Origin: Bog-756 sp963696495
Lineage (GTDB): Bacteria; Actinomycetota; Acidimicrobiia; Acidimicrobiales; RAAP-2
NCBI GenBank assembly: GCA_963696495.1
Contig: CAVOKJ010000003.1
Span: 62,001 to 126,000 of the forward strand
DNA length: 64,000 nucleotides
Reading direction: 5' to 3'
Position numbers and translations under genes: made by a program. This document shows positions 16,843 through 24,834 of this stretch, one piece after another. Each line of letters begins with the position of its first letter. The first letter of the stretch is position 1. The notes beneath the pieces were generated by a model. That model saw nothing but the letters and a program-made list of their open reading frames with translations. It was not told the DNA's origin and did not search any database.

Positions 16843-17649
16843 GTGACGGAGGATGCCGGGCCGAATCGGAAGGGCACGGGTAGCCCGAAGGGACCGCCCC
16901 GGCCGAGTCCCCACACGCCGGTCGCCGGTCACGGGCACAGCGTGGCGATGGGCAGGGTGCTGGGTATCCCGGTGCGCCTCCATTGGACGTTCTTCCTGCT
17001 CATTCCCTTCGTGGTGGCCCTGGACTGGCGCCTCGGGGTGGATGCCGTCGTGGGCGGGCTGGTCTGGCTCGTCGCCCTCTTCGCCTCAGTCGTGGTCCAC
17101 GAGGTGGCCCATTGCGTGGTGGCCCGGGGACGGGGCGCCCGTGTGCTGGGTATCGTCCTCTTCCCGCTGGGTGGCCTCTCTCGTGTGGAGTCCATGCCCG
17201 AGGCCCCCGAGGACGAGCTGGCCATCGCCATCGTCGGGCCACTGACCAGCCTCGGCCTCGGGACGATGTTCCTCGTCACCGGCCTGGTCCTCGGGGCCCA
17301 CGTGTGGCCCCCCACGTTGTTCGTGGGCAGTTGGTGGGCACGGCTCGGCTGGCTCAACCTGCTCCTGGGCGCCTTCAACCTGCTGCCGGCACTGCCCATG
17401 GACGGAGGTCGGGTCCTCCGGGCCGCGCTGGCGCGCCATCGGAGCGCGCTCGAGGCCACCCTCGTGGCCGGCCGGGTCGCCCGCTATCTCGGCATGGCGA
17501 TGATCCTCGTCGGCTTCTTCTACGACTTCTGGCTGCTGTTGATCGGCCTCTTCGTGCTCATGGGGGCGCGGGCCGAGGAGCAGGCGGCGCTCCATCCACC
17601 ACCACGCCCCGATCACGTCGCTGACCGCGGCTCGGATGCCATCGGCTGA
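16843..17649 (+). CDS. M50 site-2-type membrane metalloprotease
   Basis: 268 aa integral membrane zinc protease. Active site HEVAH at about residues 86-90 within a membrane segment; the second metal-ligand motif is LLPALPMDGGR with Asp187. Five to six hydrophobic segments. The family cleaves membrane-embedded substrates such as anti-sigma factors. Its mycobacterial counterpart Rip3 (Rv2625c) is a DosR-regulon gene and carries C-terminal CBS domains; those are absent here. The GTG start at 16843 is chosen because a predicted DosR box is centred 42.5 bases upstream and no ribosome site is present. Confidence 0.92.
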   Translation: MTEDAGPNRKGTGSPKGPPRPSPHTPVAGHGHSVAMGRVLGIPVRLHWTFFLLIPFVVALDWRLGVDAVVGGLVWLVALFASVVVHEVAHCVVARGRGARVLGIVLFPLGGLSRVESMPEAPEDELAIAIVGPLTSLGLGTMFLVTGLVLGAHVWPPTLFVGSWWARLGWLNLLLGAFNLLPALPMDGGRVLRAALARHRSALEATLVAGRVARYLGMAMILVGFFYDFWLLLIGLFVLMGARAEEQAALHPPPRPDHVADRGSDAIG

Positions 17650-17672
17650 GCGTCTCCACGGATGCCGGCGGC

Positions 17673-18278
17673 TCAGGCCTCCTTGACCACCGCGTACCAG
17701 ATCCGATGGGCGACCCCCACGATGCCGTCCCCCATCCGGGCGCACCGTCGGTACAGCTCCCGCCGGCCGGTGACCAGACGGATATCGTCGACCTCGAGCA
17801 GCGCCGACATCGCGCGGCGGTAGACGTGCTCGATGGCCCGTTGGTGGCGGACGGCCGCGTCGGCGGACTCGGTGGCTTTGTCGGGAGCGGACGCCAGATC
17901 GGGGAACGCCCGCACCAGGTCCCGCACCCCCAGCGCGATGAGGTCGATCATCTCGGCCATCGGAGGATCGGGTTCCATGCCCAGCAGCTCGGCCTCGCGA
18001 ACCAGGTTCGATGCGGCGTTGAGCACCACGTCGAGTCGCTCGGAGAGCTCGTAGATGTCCTCGGGGCTCACCGGCGTCACGAACGCGCTCTTGACCGCCG
18101 TGAGCACCTTCCGGCCGGCCAGGTCACCGTCGCCTTCGAGCCCCCGGACGGAAGCGCCCTGGGGGGCGTCGCCCTTCGCCCAGGCGCCGAGCGCGTCCAT
18201 GCCTCTGACCGTGACCTCCCCCTGTTCGGCCAGGAGCCCGAGCAGATCAGGGGATGCGGGCAGGAACCACCGCCTCAT
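17673..18278 (-). CDS. DUF47/PhoU-like accessory protein of phosphate transporter
   Basis: 201 aa, all-helical PhoU-like protein of the DUF47 family. These proteins are encoded beside Pit-type phosphate transporters and are thought to regulate them. Recognisable are the N-terminal RRWFLPASPDLLGLLAEQ, the central PVSPEDIYELSERLDVVLN metal-site helix and the later helix ERAIEH-like stretch. The ATG at 18278 overlaps the transporter stop (ATGA), so both are one operon. Confidence 0.9.
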   Translation of the reverse strand: MRRWFLPASPDLLGLLAEQGEVTVRGMDALGAWAKGDAPQGASVRGLEGDGDLAGRKVLTAVKSAFVTPVSPEDIYELSERLDVVLNAASNLVREAELLGMEPDPPMAEMIDLIALGVRDLVRAFPDLASAPDKATESADAAVRHQRAIEHVYRRAMSALLEVDDIRLVTGRRELYRRCARMGDGIVGVAHRIWYAVVKEA

Positions 18279-19273
18279 CCGACCAACCTCCACAGCGCGA
18301 AGAACGAGGCGCCCAACAGGGCGCTGACCGGCAACGTGACGAGCCATGCCAACCCGATCTCACCCACGACGGCCCAGCGTACGTGGCGCCATCGCTCCCC
18401 CGAGCCCACGCCGACGACGGAGGGGGCCACGACGTCGGTCGTGCTGACGGGCGCCCCGACGACGGAGGCGGCGGCGACGATCAGTGACGATGTGCCTTGG
18501 CTGACCAGGCCGTCGAGCGAGCGCAGATGGTAGATCCGCCTCCCCAGGGTGCGCACCACCCGCCAACCCCCGAGCAGGGTCCCGAAGGTCAGGAGCAGCG
18601 CCGAGGCGAGCGCCACGCCGAAGGGCACGGCGAAGTGCGAGAGGCGGCCGCCGGCGACCAGCGCCGCGGTGATCAGGCCCATGGTCTTCTGGGCGTCGTT
18701 GGACCCGTGGGCGAACGCCAGCGTCGCCGAGGTCGCCACCTCGCCTCGACGCACCGGCACCTCCATGGCCCGGGTGCCGCGGCGCAGGGCCCGGCGGGCG
18801 ACGCGGATGCCGATCATCGCCGCCGGCAACGCGACGGCCGAGGAGAAGAGCAGCCACAGCAGTGAGCCGAACACGCCTTCGGGTCGGATGCCGTCGAGTC
18901 CCCCCCAGTGGACGGCGCCGACCCCGCCCTCGGCCAGCGCCGCGCCGGCCAGTGCGCCCACCAGGCAGTGACCGGAGCTGCAGGGGAGGCCCCACCACAG
19001 CGTGGCCAGGCTCCACACCAGGGCACCCAGGACGGCGGCACCCAGGACCGCCAGTATCCGGTCCTCGGGCACGTCGATGATCCCGGCCACCGTGGCCGCC
19101 ACCGCCGTGCCCAGCACGAGTGCACCCACCACGTGGAACACGGCGGCGAGCACCACCGCCGGACCGGGCCGGAGGGCACCGGTCACGATGGGGGCGGCGA
19201 TGGCGTTGCCCGCGTCGTGGACGCCGTTCACGATCCCGAAGGCGGCGGCGAGCACCAGCACGACCCAGAGCAC
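18275..19273 (-). CDS. Pit-family inorganic phosphate transporter
   Basis: 332 aa, about 8-10 membrane segments, in two repeats as usual for Pit. The repeat signatures are NGVHDAGNAIA (about residue 16) and FAHGSNDAQKTMG (about 190); the first has His where GANDVANA is usual. It likely imports phosphate or metal-phosphate driven by H+. GTG start at 19273. The predicted DosR box at 19328-19341 lies between this gene and the divergent CoA-transferase and could serve either. Confidence 0.92.
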   Translation of the reverse strand: MLWVVLVLAAAFGIVNGVHDAGNAIAAPIVTGALRPGPAVVLAAVFHVVGALVLGTAVAATVAGIIDVPEDRILAVLGAAVLGALVWSLATLWWGLPCSSGHCLVGALAGAALAEGGVGAVHWGGLDGIRPEGVFGSLLWLLFSSAVALPAAMIGIRVARRALRRGTRAMEVPVRRGEVATSATLAFAHGSNDAQKTMGLITAALVAGGRLSHFAVPFGVALASALLLTFGTLLGGWRVVRTLGRRIYHLRSLDGLVSQGTSSLIVAAASVVGAPVSTTDVVAPSVVGVGSGERWRHVRWAVVGEIGLAWLVTLPVSALLGASFFALWRLVG

Positions 19274-19327
19274 GGACCGATCATCCCATGGCCCCTGCGA
19301 CCAGCCCTGGTGCGCGCCGGCCGGGCG

Positions 19328-19341
19328 GTGACCTTCGGCCC
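19328..19341 (+). promoter_or_regulatory. Predicted DosR box (CoA-transferase/pfk operon or Pit)
   Basis: GTGAC-cttc-GGCCC followed by TAG. Reading rightward, a start site near 19377 would give a leader of about 58 bases before an SD-preceded GTG at 19435 and about 150 bases before the CoA-transferase. Confidence 0.65.
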
Positions 19342-19434
19342 TAGCGGCCGGTCATCGCCGAACGGGACAATGGACCGGGGAGCACGCATCGCCCCCGCCG
19401 CGCGGGACGACCCGGCGGGGAAAGGAGTCGCTCC

Positions 19435-19533
19435 GTGCAGACGGCGTGGGCCAAGGTCGGACCATTCATCGATGGCGCCTGTCGACCCGGGTGGGCGCGC
19501 CCCCGGCCGGCAGCCCGGGCGGGGCGGCCATGA
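19435..19533 (+). CDS. Possible 32-codon leader ORF
   Basis: GTG at 19435 has AGGAG about 7 bases upstream, better than any signal at the downstream gene. The frame encodes 32 residues, basic and Pro/Arg/Ala-rich at the end, and its TGA (19531-19533) overlaps the ATG of the CoA-transferase as ATGA. This looks like a coupling leader, but could equally be chance in G+C-rich DNA. Confidence 0.25.
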   Translation: MQTAWAKVGPFIDGACRPGWARPRPAARAGRP

Positions 19534-20804
19534 AGCGCGTCTCCGAGCGGTCGCTGGTGGCCGCCCTGGCCGCCCTGCCCGGCCCCGAGCCCCGGATTGT
19601 CGTCTCCGGCAACTTCGCCTCGCCGATGGTCCTGCTCGCTGCTCTGGGTTCGGCCCGGGAGCGCTGCCGGCTCTTCACCATCAACGCCCAGCCGGACTGG
19701 CCCCGATTCCCCGGGTTCATCAACGAGACCCCGTTCGTCGGGCCGGGGATGCGCCACGATCCGGAGCTCGACTACCTCCCCATGCGGCTGTCGCTCGTCC
19801 CCCGGCTGTTCGACTCGACACGACCGGTCGACGCCGTGCTCGTCCACACGTCGGTCCCGAGGGACGGAAAGGTCTCGCTGGGGATCGAGGTCAACCTCCT
19901 TCCCGCCGCCATCGAGCGGGCGCACCGCCGGGGCGGCCTCGTCGTCGCGCAGATGAACCCCAACATGCCCTACACCTTCGGCGACAGCGAGTTCCCGGTG
20001 GATTGGGTCGACCTGGCCGTCGACGTCGACGAGCCGCTGAAGGTGCCGGCCCCCCACGTGGCCGATGATGCCGAGACCGCCATCGGCCAGCAGGTGGCAC
20101 GCTTCGCCGAGGACGGGGCAACCGTGCAGCTCGGCATCGGTGAGATCCCCGACGTCGCCACCGGCGAGTTGATCTCCCGTCGGAGGCTCGGCGTGTGGTC
20201 CGAGATGATCAGCGACGGCGTATTGAGATTGGAGCGGGCGGGTGCCCTCGACCCCGACCGGTCGATCCGGGCCTCGTTCCTCTTCGGCTCTCCGGAGCTC
20301 TACGAGTGGGCCCACCTCAACCCGCGCCTGCAGATGGGCCGGACCGAGATCATCAACAGCCCCGATCGCATCGCCGCCCATCCTGGCATGCTGTCGATCA
20401 ACACGGCCCTGCAGGTCGACCTGTTCGCCCAGGCGAACGCCATGTTCATCAAGGGATCCATCTACTCGGGGTTCGGCGGCCAACCCGACTTCGTCGCCGG
20501 CGCCCTCCACTCCTCGGGTGGGCACGCCCTGGTCGCCCTCCGTTCCTGGCACGCCAAGACCGACACCTCGGCGGTCGTGCCGCTCCTGACCAACCCGGTC
20601 TCATCCTTCCAGCACACGGCCATGATCAGCGAGCACGGCTGCGCCGAGCTGTTCGGGCGGTCCGAGCACGCCCAGACCCATCTGATCATCGACCAGGTGG
20701 CCGATCCGCGGGCCCGGGACCACCTGGCCGACGCAGCCCGTACCCTGGGCCTGCTCCGCGGCCGTCGCGGGACCACCGACCATGCGAGGAGGGAACCGGC
20801 ATGA
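19530..20804 (+). CDS. Acetyl-CoA hydrolase / CoA-transferase family protein
   Basis: 424 aa, family of acetyl-CoA hydrolases, acetate:succinate and 4-hydroxybutyrate CoA-transferases. Recognisable are the glycine-rich GIGEIPDVATGEL segment (about residue 198), the SEMISDGV stretch, the IYSGFGGQPDF loop (about 312) and a C-terminal HGCAELFG. A Glu normally forms the CoA thioester; I cannot assign it surely. The ATG at 19530 overlaps a short leader frame. The stop overlaps the phosphofructokinase start (ATGA). In this setting it may convert acetyl-CoA from pyruvate:ferredoxin oxidoreductase to acetate, saving the thioester as succinyl-CoA; the acceptor is unknown. Confidence 0.87.
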   Translation: MKRVSERSLVAALAALPGPEPRIVVSGNFASPMVLLAALGSARERCRLFTINAQPDWPRFPGFINETPFVGPGMRHDPELDYLPMRLSLVPRLFDSTRPVDAVLVHTSVPRDGKVSLGIEVNLLPAAIERAHRRGGLVVAQMNPNMPYTFGDSEFPVDWVDLAVDVDEPLKVPAPHVADDAETAIGQQVARFAEDGATVQLGIGEIPDVATGELISRRRLGVWSEMISDGVLRLERAGALDPDRSIRASFLFGSPELYEWAHLNPRLQMGRTEIINSPDRIAAHPGMLSINTALQVDLFAQANAMFIKGSIYSGFGGQPDFVAGALHSSGGHALVALRSWHAKTDTSAVVPLLTNPVSSFQHTAMISEHGCAELFGRSEHAQTHLIIDQVADPRARDHLADAARTLGLLRGRRGTTDHARREPA

Positions 20805-21799
20805 CCATGCGGATCGGTCTGCTCACCGGCGGCGGGGACTGCCCCGGACTCAATGCGGCGATCCGGGCCGTCGTGAGGGTGGCGACGTCCCAGGGGGACG
20901 AGGTCATCGGCTTCCGACACGGATGGCGGGGGGTCGTCGACCGGGAGTACCGGCTGCTGGGACCGGACGAGACGAGAGGGATCCTCCAGCAGGGTGGCAC
21001 CATCCTCGGCACCGCCCGTTACCACCCCGACCTCCATCAGGGCGGACTGTCGGCGGCGACCTCGGCGGTCGAGGACCTGCGCATCGACGCGCTCGTCGTG
21101 CTCGGGGGGGACGGGACGCTCGGGGCCGCGCTGAGCCTCGCCGAACTGGGTGTGCCGATCATCGGCATCCCCAAGACCATCGACAACGACGTGAGCGGCA
21201 CGAGGCGCTGCATAGGATTCGACACCGCGGTGGCGACGGTGGCCGAGGCCATCGACCGTGTCCACACCACCGGGGAGAGCCACGATCGCCTGATGGTCGT
21301 CGAGGTCATGGGCCGGACCACCGGATGGTTGGCGATCTCCGCCGGGCTGGCGGCCGGCGCCGACGCCATGTGCCTCCCCGAGGAGCCGGTCGATCTCGAC
21401 GAGCTGGCCGGAGCCATCAAGAGGCGCCACGACCGGGGGGCGACGTCGTCGGTCGTGGTCGTCGCCGAGGGCACCCGCTTCCTGGGCCACCCGGCCACCG
21501 GTGACCAGTCGCCGGGAATGGCCGCGTCGAACGGTCTCGCCGAGGTGACGGGGTACGAGACCAGACTGACCGTCCTCGGCCACACCCAGCGGGGCGGGCC
21601 CCCGATCGCCTCCGACCGGCTGCTGGCCACCCGATTCGGCGTCACCGCCGTCGAGGCGGCCCACCGCGGGGCGTTCCGTCACCTGGTGTCGGCGGTGGGG
21701 GACGACGTGGGCCTGGTGCCACTCGACGAGGTGGCGGCGGGGCCGCGTCCGGTTTCCCCCGACATCCTCGAGGTGGCCCGCCAATTGACGGTGGGGTAG
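20801..21799 (+). CDS. pfkA: 6-phosphofructokinase
   Basis: 332 aa. Has LTGGGDCPGLN at the start, the nucleotide loop VLGGDGTLGA (about residue 102) and the catalytic IPKTIDNDV (about 125), followed by VEVMGRTTGW and the allosteric/substrate RLTVLGHTQRGG. Gly in GGDG together with Lys in PKTIDND is the combination of ATP-using actinobacterial enzymes rather than the classical PPi type (GGDD); this is an inference. ATG at 20801 with GGAGGG upstream and ATGA overlap with the CoA-transferase stop. Puts the committed step of glycolysis behind a predicted DosR box; mycobacterial DosR controls the unrelated PfkB. Confidence 0.93.
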   Translation: MTMRIGLLTGGGDCPGLNAAIRAVVRVATSQGDEVIGFRHGWRGVVDREYRLLGPDETRGILQQGGTILGTARYHPDLHQGGLSAATSAVEDLRIDALVVLGGDGTLGAALSLAELGVPIIGIPKTIDNDVSGTRRCIGFDTAVATVAEAIDRVHTTGESHDRLMVVEVMGRTTGWLAISAGLAAGADAMCLPEEPVDLDELAGAIKRRHDRGATSSVVVVAEGTRFLGHPATGDQSPGMAASNGLAEVTGYETRLTVLGHTQRGGPPIASDRLLATRFGVTAVEAAHRGAFRHLVSAVGDDVGLVPLDEVAAGPRPVSPDILEVARQLTVG

Positions 21800-21858
21800 A
21801 CCCCGCCGGTGGCAGAGGCCCCGCCGGCGGGCCGGATCCGCCGTCCACCGCTCCACAC

Positions 21859-21872
21859 GGGACGTTTGGCCC
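21859..21872 (+). promoter_or_regulatory. Predicted DosR box (gap and oxidoreductase operon)
   Basis: GGGAC-gttt-GGCCC followed by TAC. A start site near 21908 would leave a 44-base leader with GAGGGAG before the GAPDH ATG. Confidence 0.65.
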
Positions 21873-21951
21873 TACCCCCGGCGACGGATGGCGCCGAGGA
21901 TGGGGGTCACGGGCGAAGTCGGCCCGGCACGATCGATGAGAGGGAGCAGCG

Positions 21952-22965
21952 ATGACGGTTCGTCTGGCTATCAACGGCTTCGGGAGGACCGGTCGCTCAC
22001 TCCTCCGAGCGGCGCTCGAGCCATCACGCGACCTCGAGGTGGTGGCCATCAACGACCTCGGAGCACCGGAGGCACTGGCCCGTCTGTTCGCCCGGGACTC
22101 GGTCCACGGGCGGTACCCGGAAGCGGTGCGCGCCGACGGTGACGCCATGGTCATCGGCGAGCGCCGCATCGCCCTGTTCGCCGAGCCCCAGCCCAAGGCC
22201 CTTCCGTGGGACGACCTGGGCGTCGACGTCGTCATCGAGTCGACCGGCAAGAACCGGACCCGGGCCAAGGCCTCGGCGCACCTCGAGGCGGGCGCGGGCC
22301 GCGTGGTGATCTCGGCACCGGCCGAGGATCCCGATGCCACCTTCGTGATCGGCGTCAACGAGGACGAGTTCGACCCGGCCAAGGACTTCATCATCTCGAA
22401 TGCGTCGTGCACGACCAACTGCCTGGCCGTCCTGGTCAAGGTGCTCGACGACGCCTTCGGCATCGTGGACGGCTTCATGACCACCGTGCACGCCTACACC
22501 GGCGACCAGCCGGTCGTCGACTCACTGCACAAGGACCCCCGGCGGTCGCGTGGCGCGGCGATCAACATCATCCCCACCACCACCGGGGCGGCACGGGCCA
22601 CCGGGCTCGTGCTCCCGAGCGTGGCGGGCTCGCTCGACGGGCTGGCGCTGCGGGTGCCGGTCCCCGACGCGTCGATCGTCGACCTCGTCGCCAACGTCGG
22701 CGCGGACGTGAGCGTCACGGATGTCAAGGACGCCTACCTGGCCGCATCGGCCTCGGGCCGCCTGTCCGGGCTCCTCGAGTACTCCGAGGAGCCGCTGGTG
22801 TCGTCGGACATCGTCGGGTCGCCGGCGTCGTGCACCTTCGACTCGGAGCTCACCATGGCCCACGGACGCCTGGTCAAGGTGCTCGGTTGGTACGACAACG
22901 AGTCGGGGTACTCGAGCCGCCTCGCCGATCTGGCTGTCATCGTCGGCGCCGGCCCGACCCGCTAG
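21952..22965 (+). CDS. gap: Type I glyceraldehyde-3-phosphate dehydrogenase
   Basis: 337 aa. NAD-binding INGFGRTGR (Thr replaces the usual Ile), Asp35 in INDL as in NAD-preferring enzymes, catalytic Cys153 in ASCTTNC and active-site His in TTVHAYTGDQ; the C-terminus has WYDNESGYSSRL. Catalyses glyceraldehyde 3-phosphate + NAD + Pi to 1,3-bisphosphoglycerate. ATG at 21952 with GAGGGAG upstream. It is not next to pgk/tpi, as is usual in actinobacteria, but 29 bases before the oxidoreductase gamma gene and behind a predicted DosR box, so it may be a hypoxia-specific isozyme. Confidence 0.95.
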   Translation: MTVRLAINGFGRTGRSLLRAALEPSRDLEVVAINDLGAPEALARLFARDSVHGRYPEAVRADGDAMVIGERRIALFAEPQPKALPWDDLGVDVVIESTGKNRTRAKASAHLEAGAGRVVISAPAEDPDATFVIGVNEDEFDPAKDFIISNASCTTNCLAVLVKVLDDAFGIVDGFMTTVHAYTGDQPVVDSLHKDPRRSRGAAINIIPTTTGAARATGLVLPSVAGSLDGLALRVPVPDASIVDLVANVGADVSVTDVKDAYLAASASGRLSGLLEYSEEPLVSSDIVGSPASCTFDSELTMAHGRLVKVLGWYDNESGYSSRLADLAVIVGAGPTR

Positions 22966-22994
22966 ACGACATCACCGAGTTCGCCACCACTCCC

Positions 22995-23585
22995 ATGTTC
23001 CAGGTTCGAATCCACGGCCGGGGCGGCCAAGGAGTGGTCACGGCAGCGGAGCTGCTGGCGGTGGCGGCCTTCGACGAGGGCCGGTACGCCCAGGCGTTCC
23101 CCAGCTTCGGCTCCGAGCGGATGGGGGCGCCCGTCGTCTCCTACTGCCGCATCGACGACCACCCGATCCGCACCCGCGAGCCGGTGATGGAGCCCGACGC
23201 CCTGATCATCCAGGATGTCACCCTCATCCACCAGGTCGACCTGTTCGCCGGGCTCTCTCCCGACGGCTACCTGCTGGTCAACACGGCCCGGACGCTCGAG
23301 GAGCTGGGCCTCGGTGCGGTGGGCCGCCAGCTGCCCCCCGACCACTTGGCCAACTGCCCGGCCACCGACATCGCCCTCGAGCAGCTCGGTCGGCCCCTGC
23401 CGAACGCCGCGCTGATCGCCGGGTTCGCCGCGCTGACCGGGATGCTCGCCCTGGCCTCGGTCGACCAGGCGATCCGCCAGCGGTTTCCCGGGGCCGTCGG
23501 TGAGCGCAATGTCGTGGCGGCCACCGCAGCGTTCCGGCACGTCAACGCCACCAAGATCGAGACTGCCCGTGCTGCGCCAGATTGA
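22995..23585 (+). CDS. Pyruvate/2-oxoacid:ferredoxin oxidoreductase, gamma subunit
   Basis: 196 aa, the CoA-binding gamma domain of the 2-oxoacid:acceptor oxidoreductase family. The start RIHGRGGQGVVTAAELLA and the central FPSFGSERMGAPVVSYCRI are diagnostic. ATG at 22995, 29 bases after the GAPDH stop, no clear ribosome site. The 3' end overlaps the alpha subunit start by 17 bases. With alpha, beta and the ferredoxin-containing flavoprotein downstream it should form a complex that oxidises pyruvate to acetyl-CoA and CO2. Confidence 0.93.
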   Translation: MFQVRIHGRGGQGVVTAAELLAVAAFDEGRYAQAFPSFGSERMGAPVVSYCRIDDHPIRTREPVMEPDALIIQDVTLIHQVDLFAGLSPDGYLLVNTARTLEELGLGAVGRQLPPDHLANCPATDIALEQLGRPLPNAALIAGFAALTGMLALASVDQAIRQRFPGAVGERNVVAATAAFRHVNATKIETARAAPD

Positions 23586-24834
23586 GGGATCCCGTGCCGT
23601 GGCGGAGACGGTGGCCCACTGCCGGCCCGAGGTGGTGTGCGCCTATCCGATCTCGCCCCAGACCCACATCATCGAGGCGATCGGCGGCCTGGTGAAGTCC
23701 GGCGCGCTGGCGCCGTGCGAGTTCATCAACGTGGAGTCGGAGTTCGCCGCCATGTCGGTGTCGATCGGCGCGTCGGCCGCCGGCGCCCGCGCCTACACGG
23801 CCACCGCCAGCCAGGGCCTCCTCTTCATGATCGAGGCCGTCTACAACGCCGCAGGGCTCGGCCTGCCCATCGTGATGACACTGGCCAACCGGGCCATCGG
23901 GGCACCCATCAACATCTGGAACGACCACAGTGATGCCATGGCCGTCCGGGACGCCGGCTGGATCCAGCTGTTCGCCGAGACCAACCAGGAGGCAGCCGAC
24001 CTGCACGTGCAGGCCTTCCGTCTGGCCGAGCAGCTGTCCCTCCCGGTGATGGTGTGCATGGACGGATTCATCCTCACCCACGCGGTCGAGGCCGTCGACG
24101 TGCCCGACCAGGACGCCGTCGACTCCTTCCTGCCTCCCTACGAGCCGCGCCAGGTGCTCGACCCCGATGATCCCGTGTCGATCGGTGCGATGGTCGGGCC
24201 CGAGGCGTTCGAGGAGGTCCGCTACCTCGCCCACCTGCGTCAGCTCGAGGCCCTCGAGCTGATCCCCGATCTCGCCGCCGAGTTCGAGAGCTGCTTCGGC
24301 CGTCGGAGCGGGGGGCTGCTCCACTCCTATCGCACCGAGGACGCCGACACCGTCGTCGTGGCCCTCGGTTCGGTGCTCGGGACCATCAAGGACGCGGTCG
24401 ACGCCCGCCGCCAGGAGGGTGACCGCATGGGGGTGGTCGGGATCACGTCGTTCCGTCCGTTCCCGAAGGACTCGGTGCGCGAGGCGCTCGCCGGCGCCCG
24501 ACGGGTCGTCGTCGTCGAGAAGGCGTTCAGCATCGGCTTCGGTGGCGTGCTCTCGACCGATGTGGCCATGGCCACCCACGATGCCGGGTGCAGCCTGCGC
24601 ACCGTCGTCGCCGGCCTCGGGGGTCGAGCGATCACGCGACGGTCGCTGGAGGGAATGCTGGCCGAGGCCGCCCGGGACGAGCTGCCCGACCTCACCTTCC
24701 TCGACCTCGACCACGGTGTCGTCGACCGTGAGTGCGCCCGGATGGCCACCACCCGGCGTTCGGGCCCGTCGGCCGAGCACATGCTGAGGGACGTCGCCGC
24801 CGGGACCGGGTGGCTGGGAGGGCCCCGGCCATGA
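23569..24834 (+). CDS. Pyruvate/2-oxoacid:ferredoxin oxidoreductase, alpha subunit
   Basis: 421 aa. N-terminal pyrimidine-binding domain (GSRAVAETVAHC, AYPISPQTHIIE, VESEFAAMSVSIGASAAGAR) and C-terminal domain with VVALGSVLGTIKDAV and FRPFPKDSVREAL, in the layout of PorA. The GTG start at 23569 overlaps the gamma stop; the stop overlaps the beta start (ATGA at 24831). Similarity is closer to pyruvate than to 2-oxoglutarate enzymes by eye (for example SQGLLFM and NRAIGAPINIW), but the substrate is not proven. Confidence 0.93.
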   Translation: MLRQIEGSRAVAETVAHCRPEVVCAYPISPQTHIIEAIGGLVKSGALAPCEFINVESEFAAMSVSIGASAAGARAYTATASQGLLFMIEAVYNAAGLGLPIVMTLANRAIGAPINIWNDHSDAMAVRDAGWIQLFAETNQEAADLHVQAFRLAEQLSLPVMVCMDGFILTHAVEAVDVPDQDAVDSFLPPYEPRQVLDPDDPVSIGAMVGPEAFEEVRYLAHLRQLEALELIPDLAAEFESCFGRRSGGLLHSYRTEDADTVVVALGSVLGTIKDAVDARRQEGDRMGVVGITSFRPFPKDSVREALAGARRVVVVEKAFSIGFGGVLSTDVAMATHDAGCSLRTVVAGLGGRAITRRSLEGMLAEAARDELPDLTFLDLDHGVVDRECARMATTRRSGPSAEHMLRDVAAGTGWLGGPRP

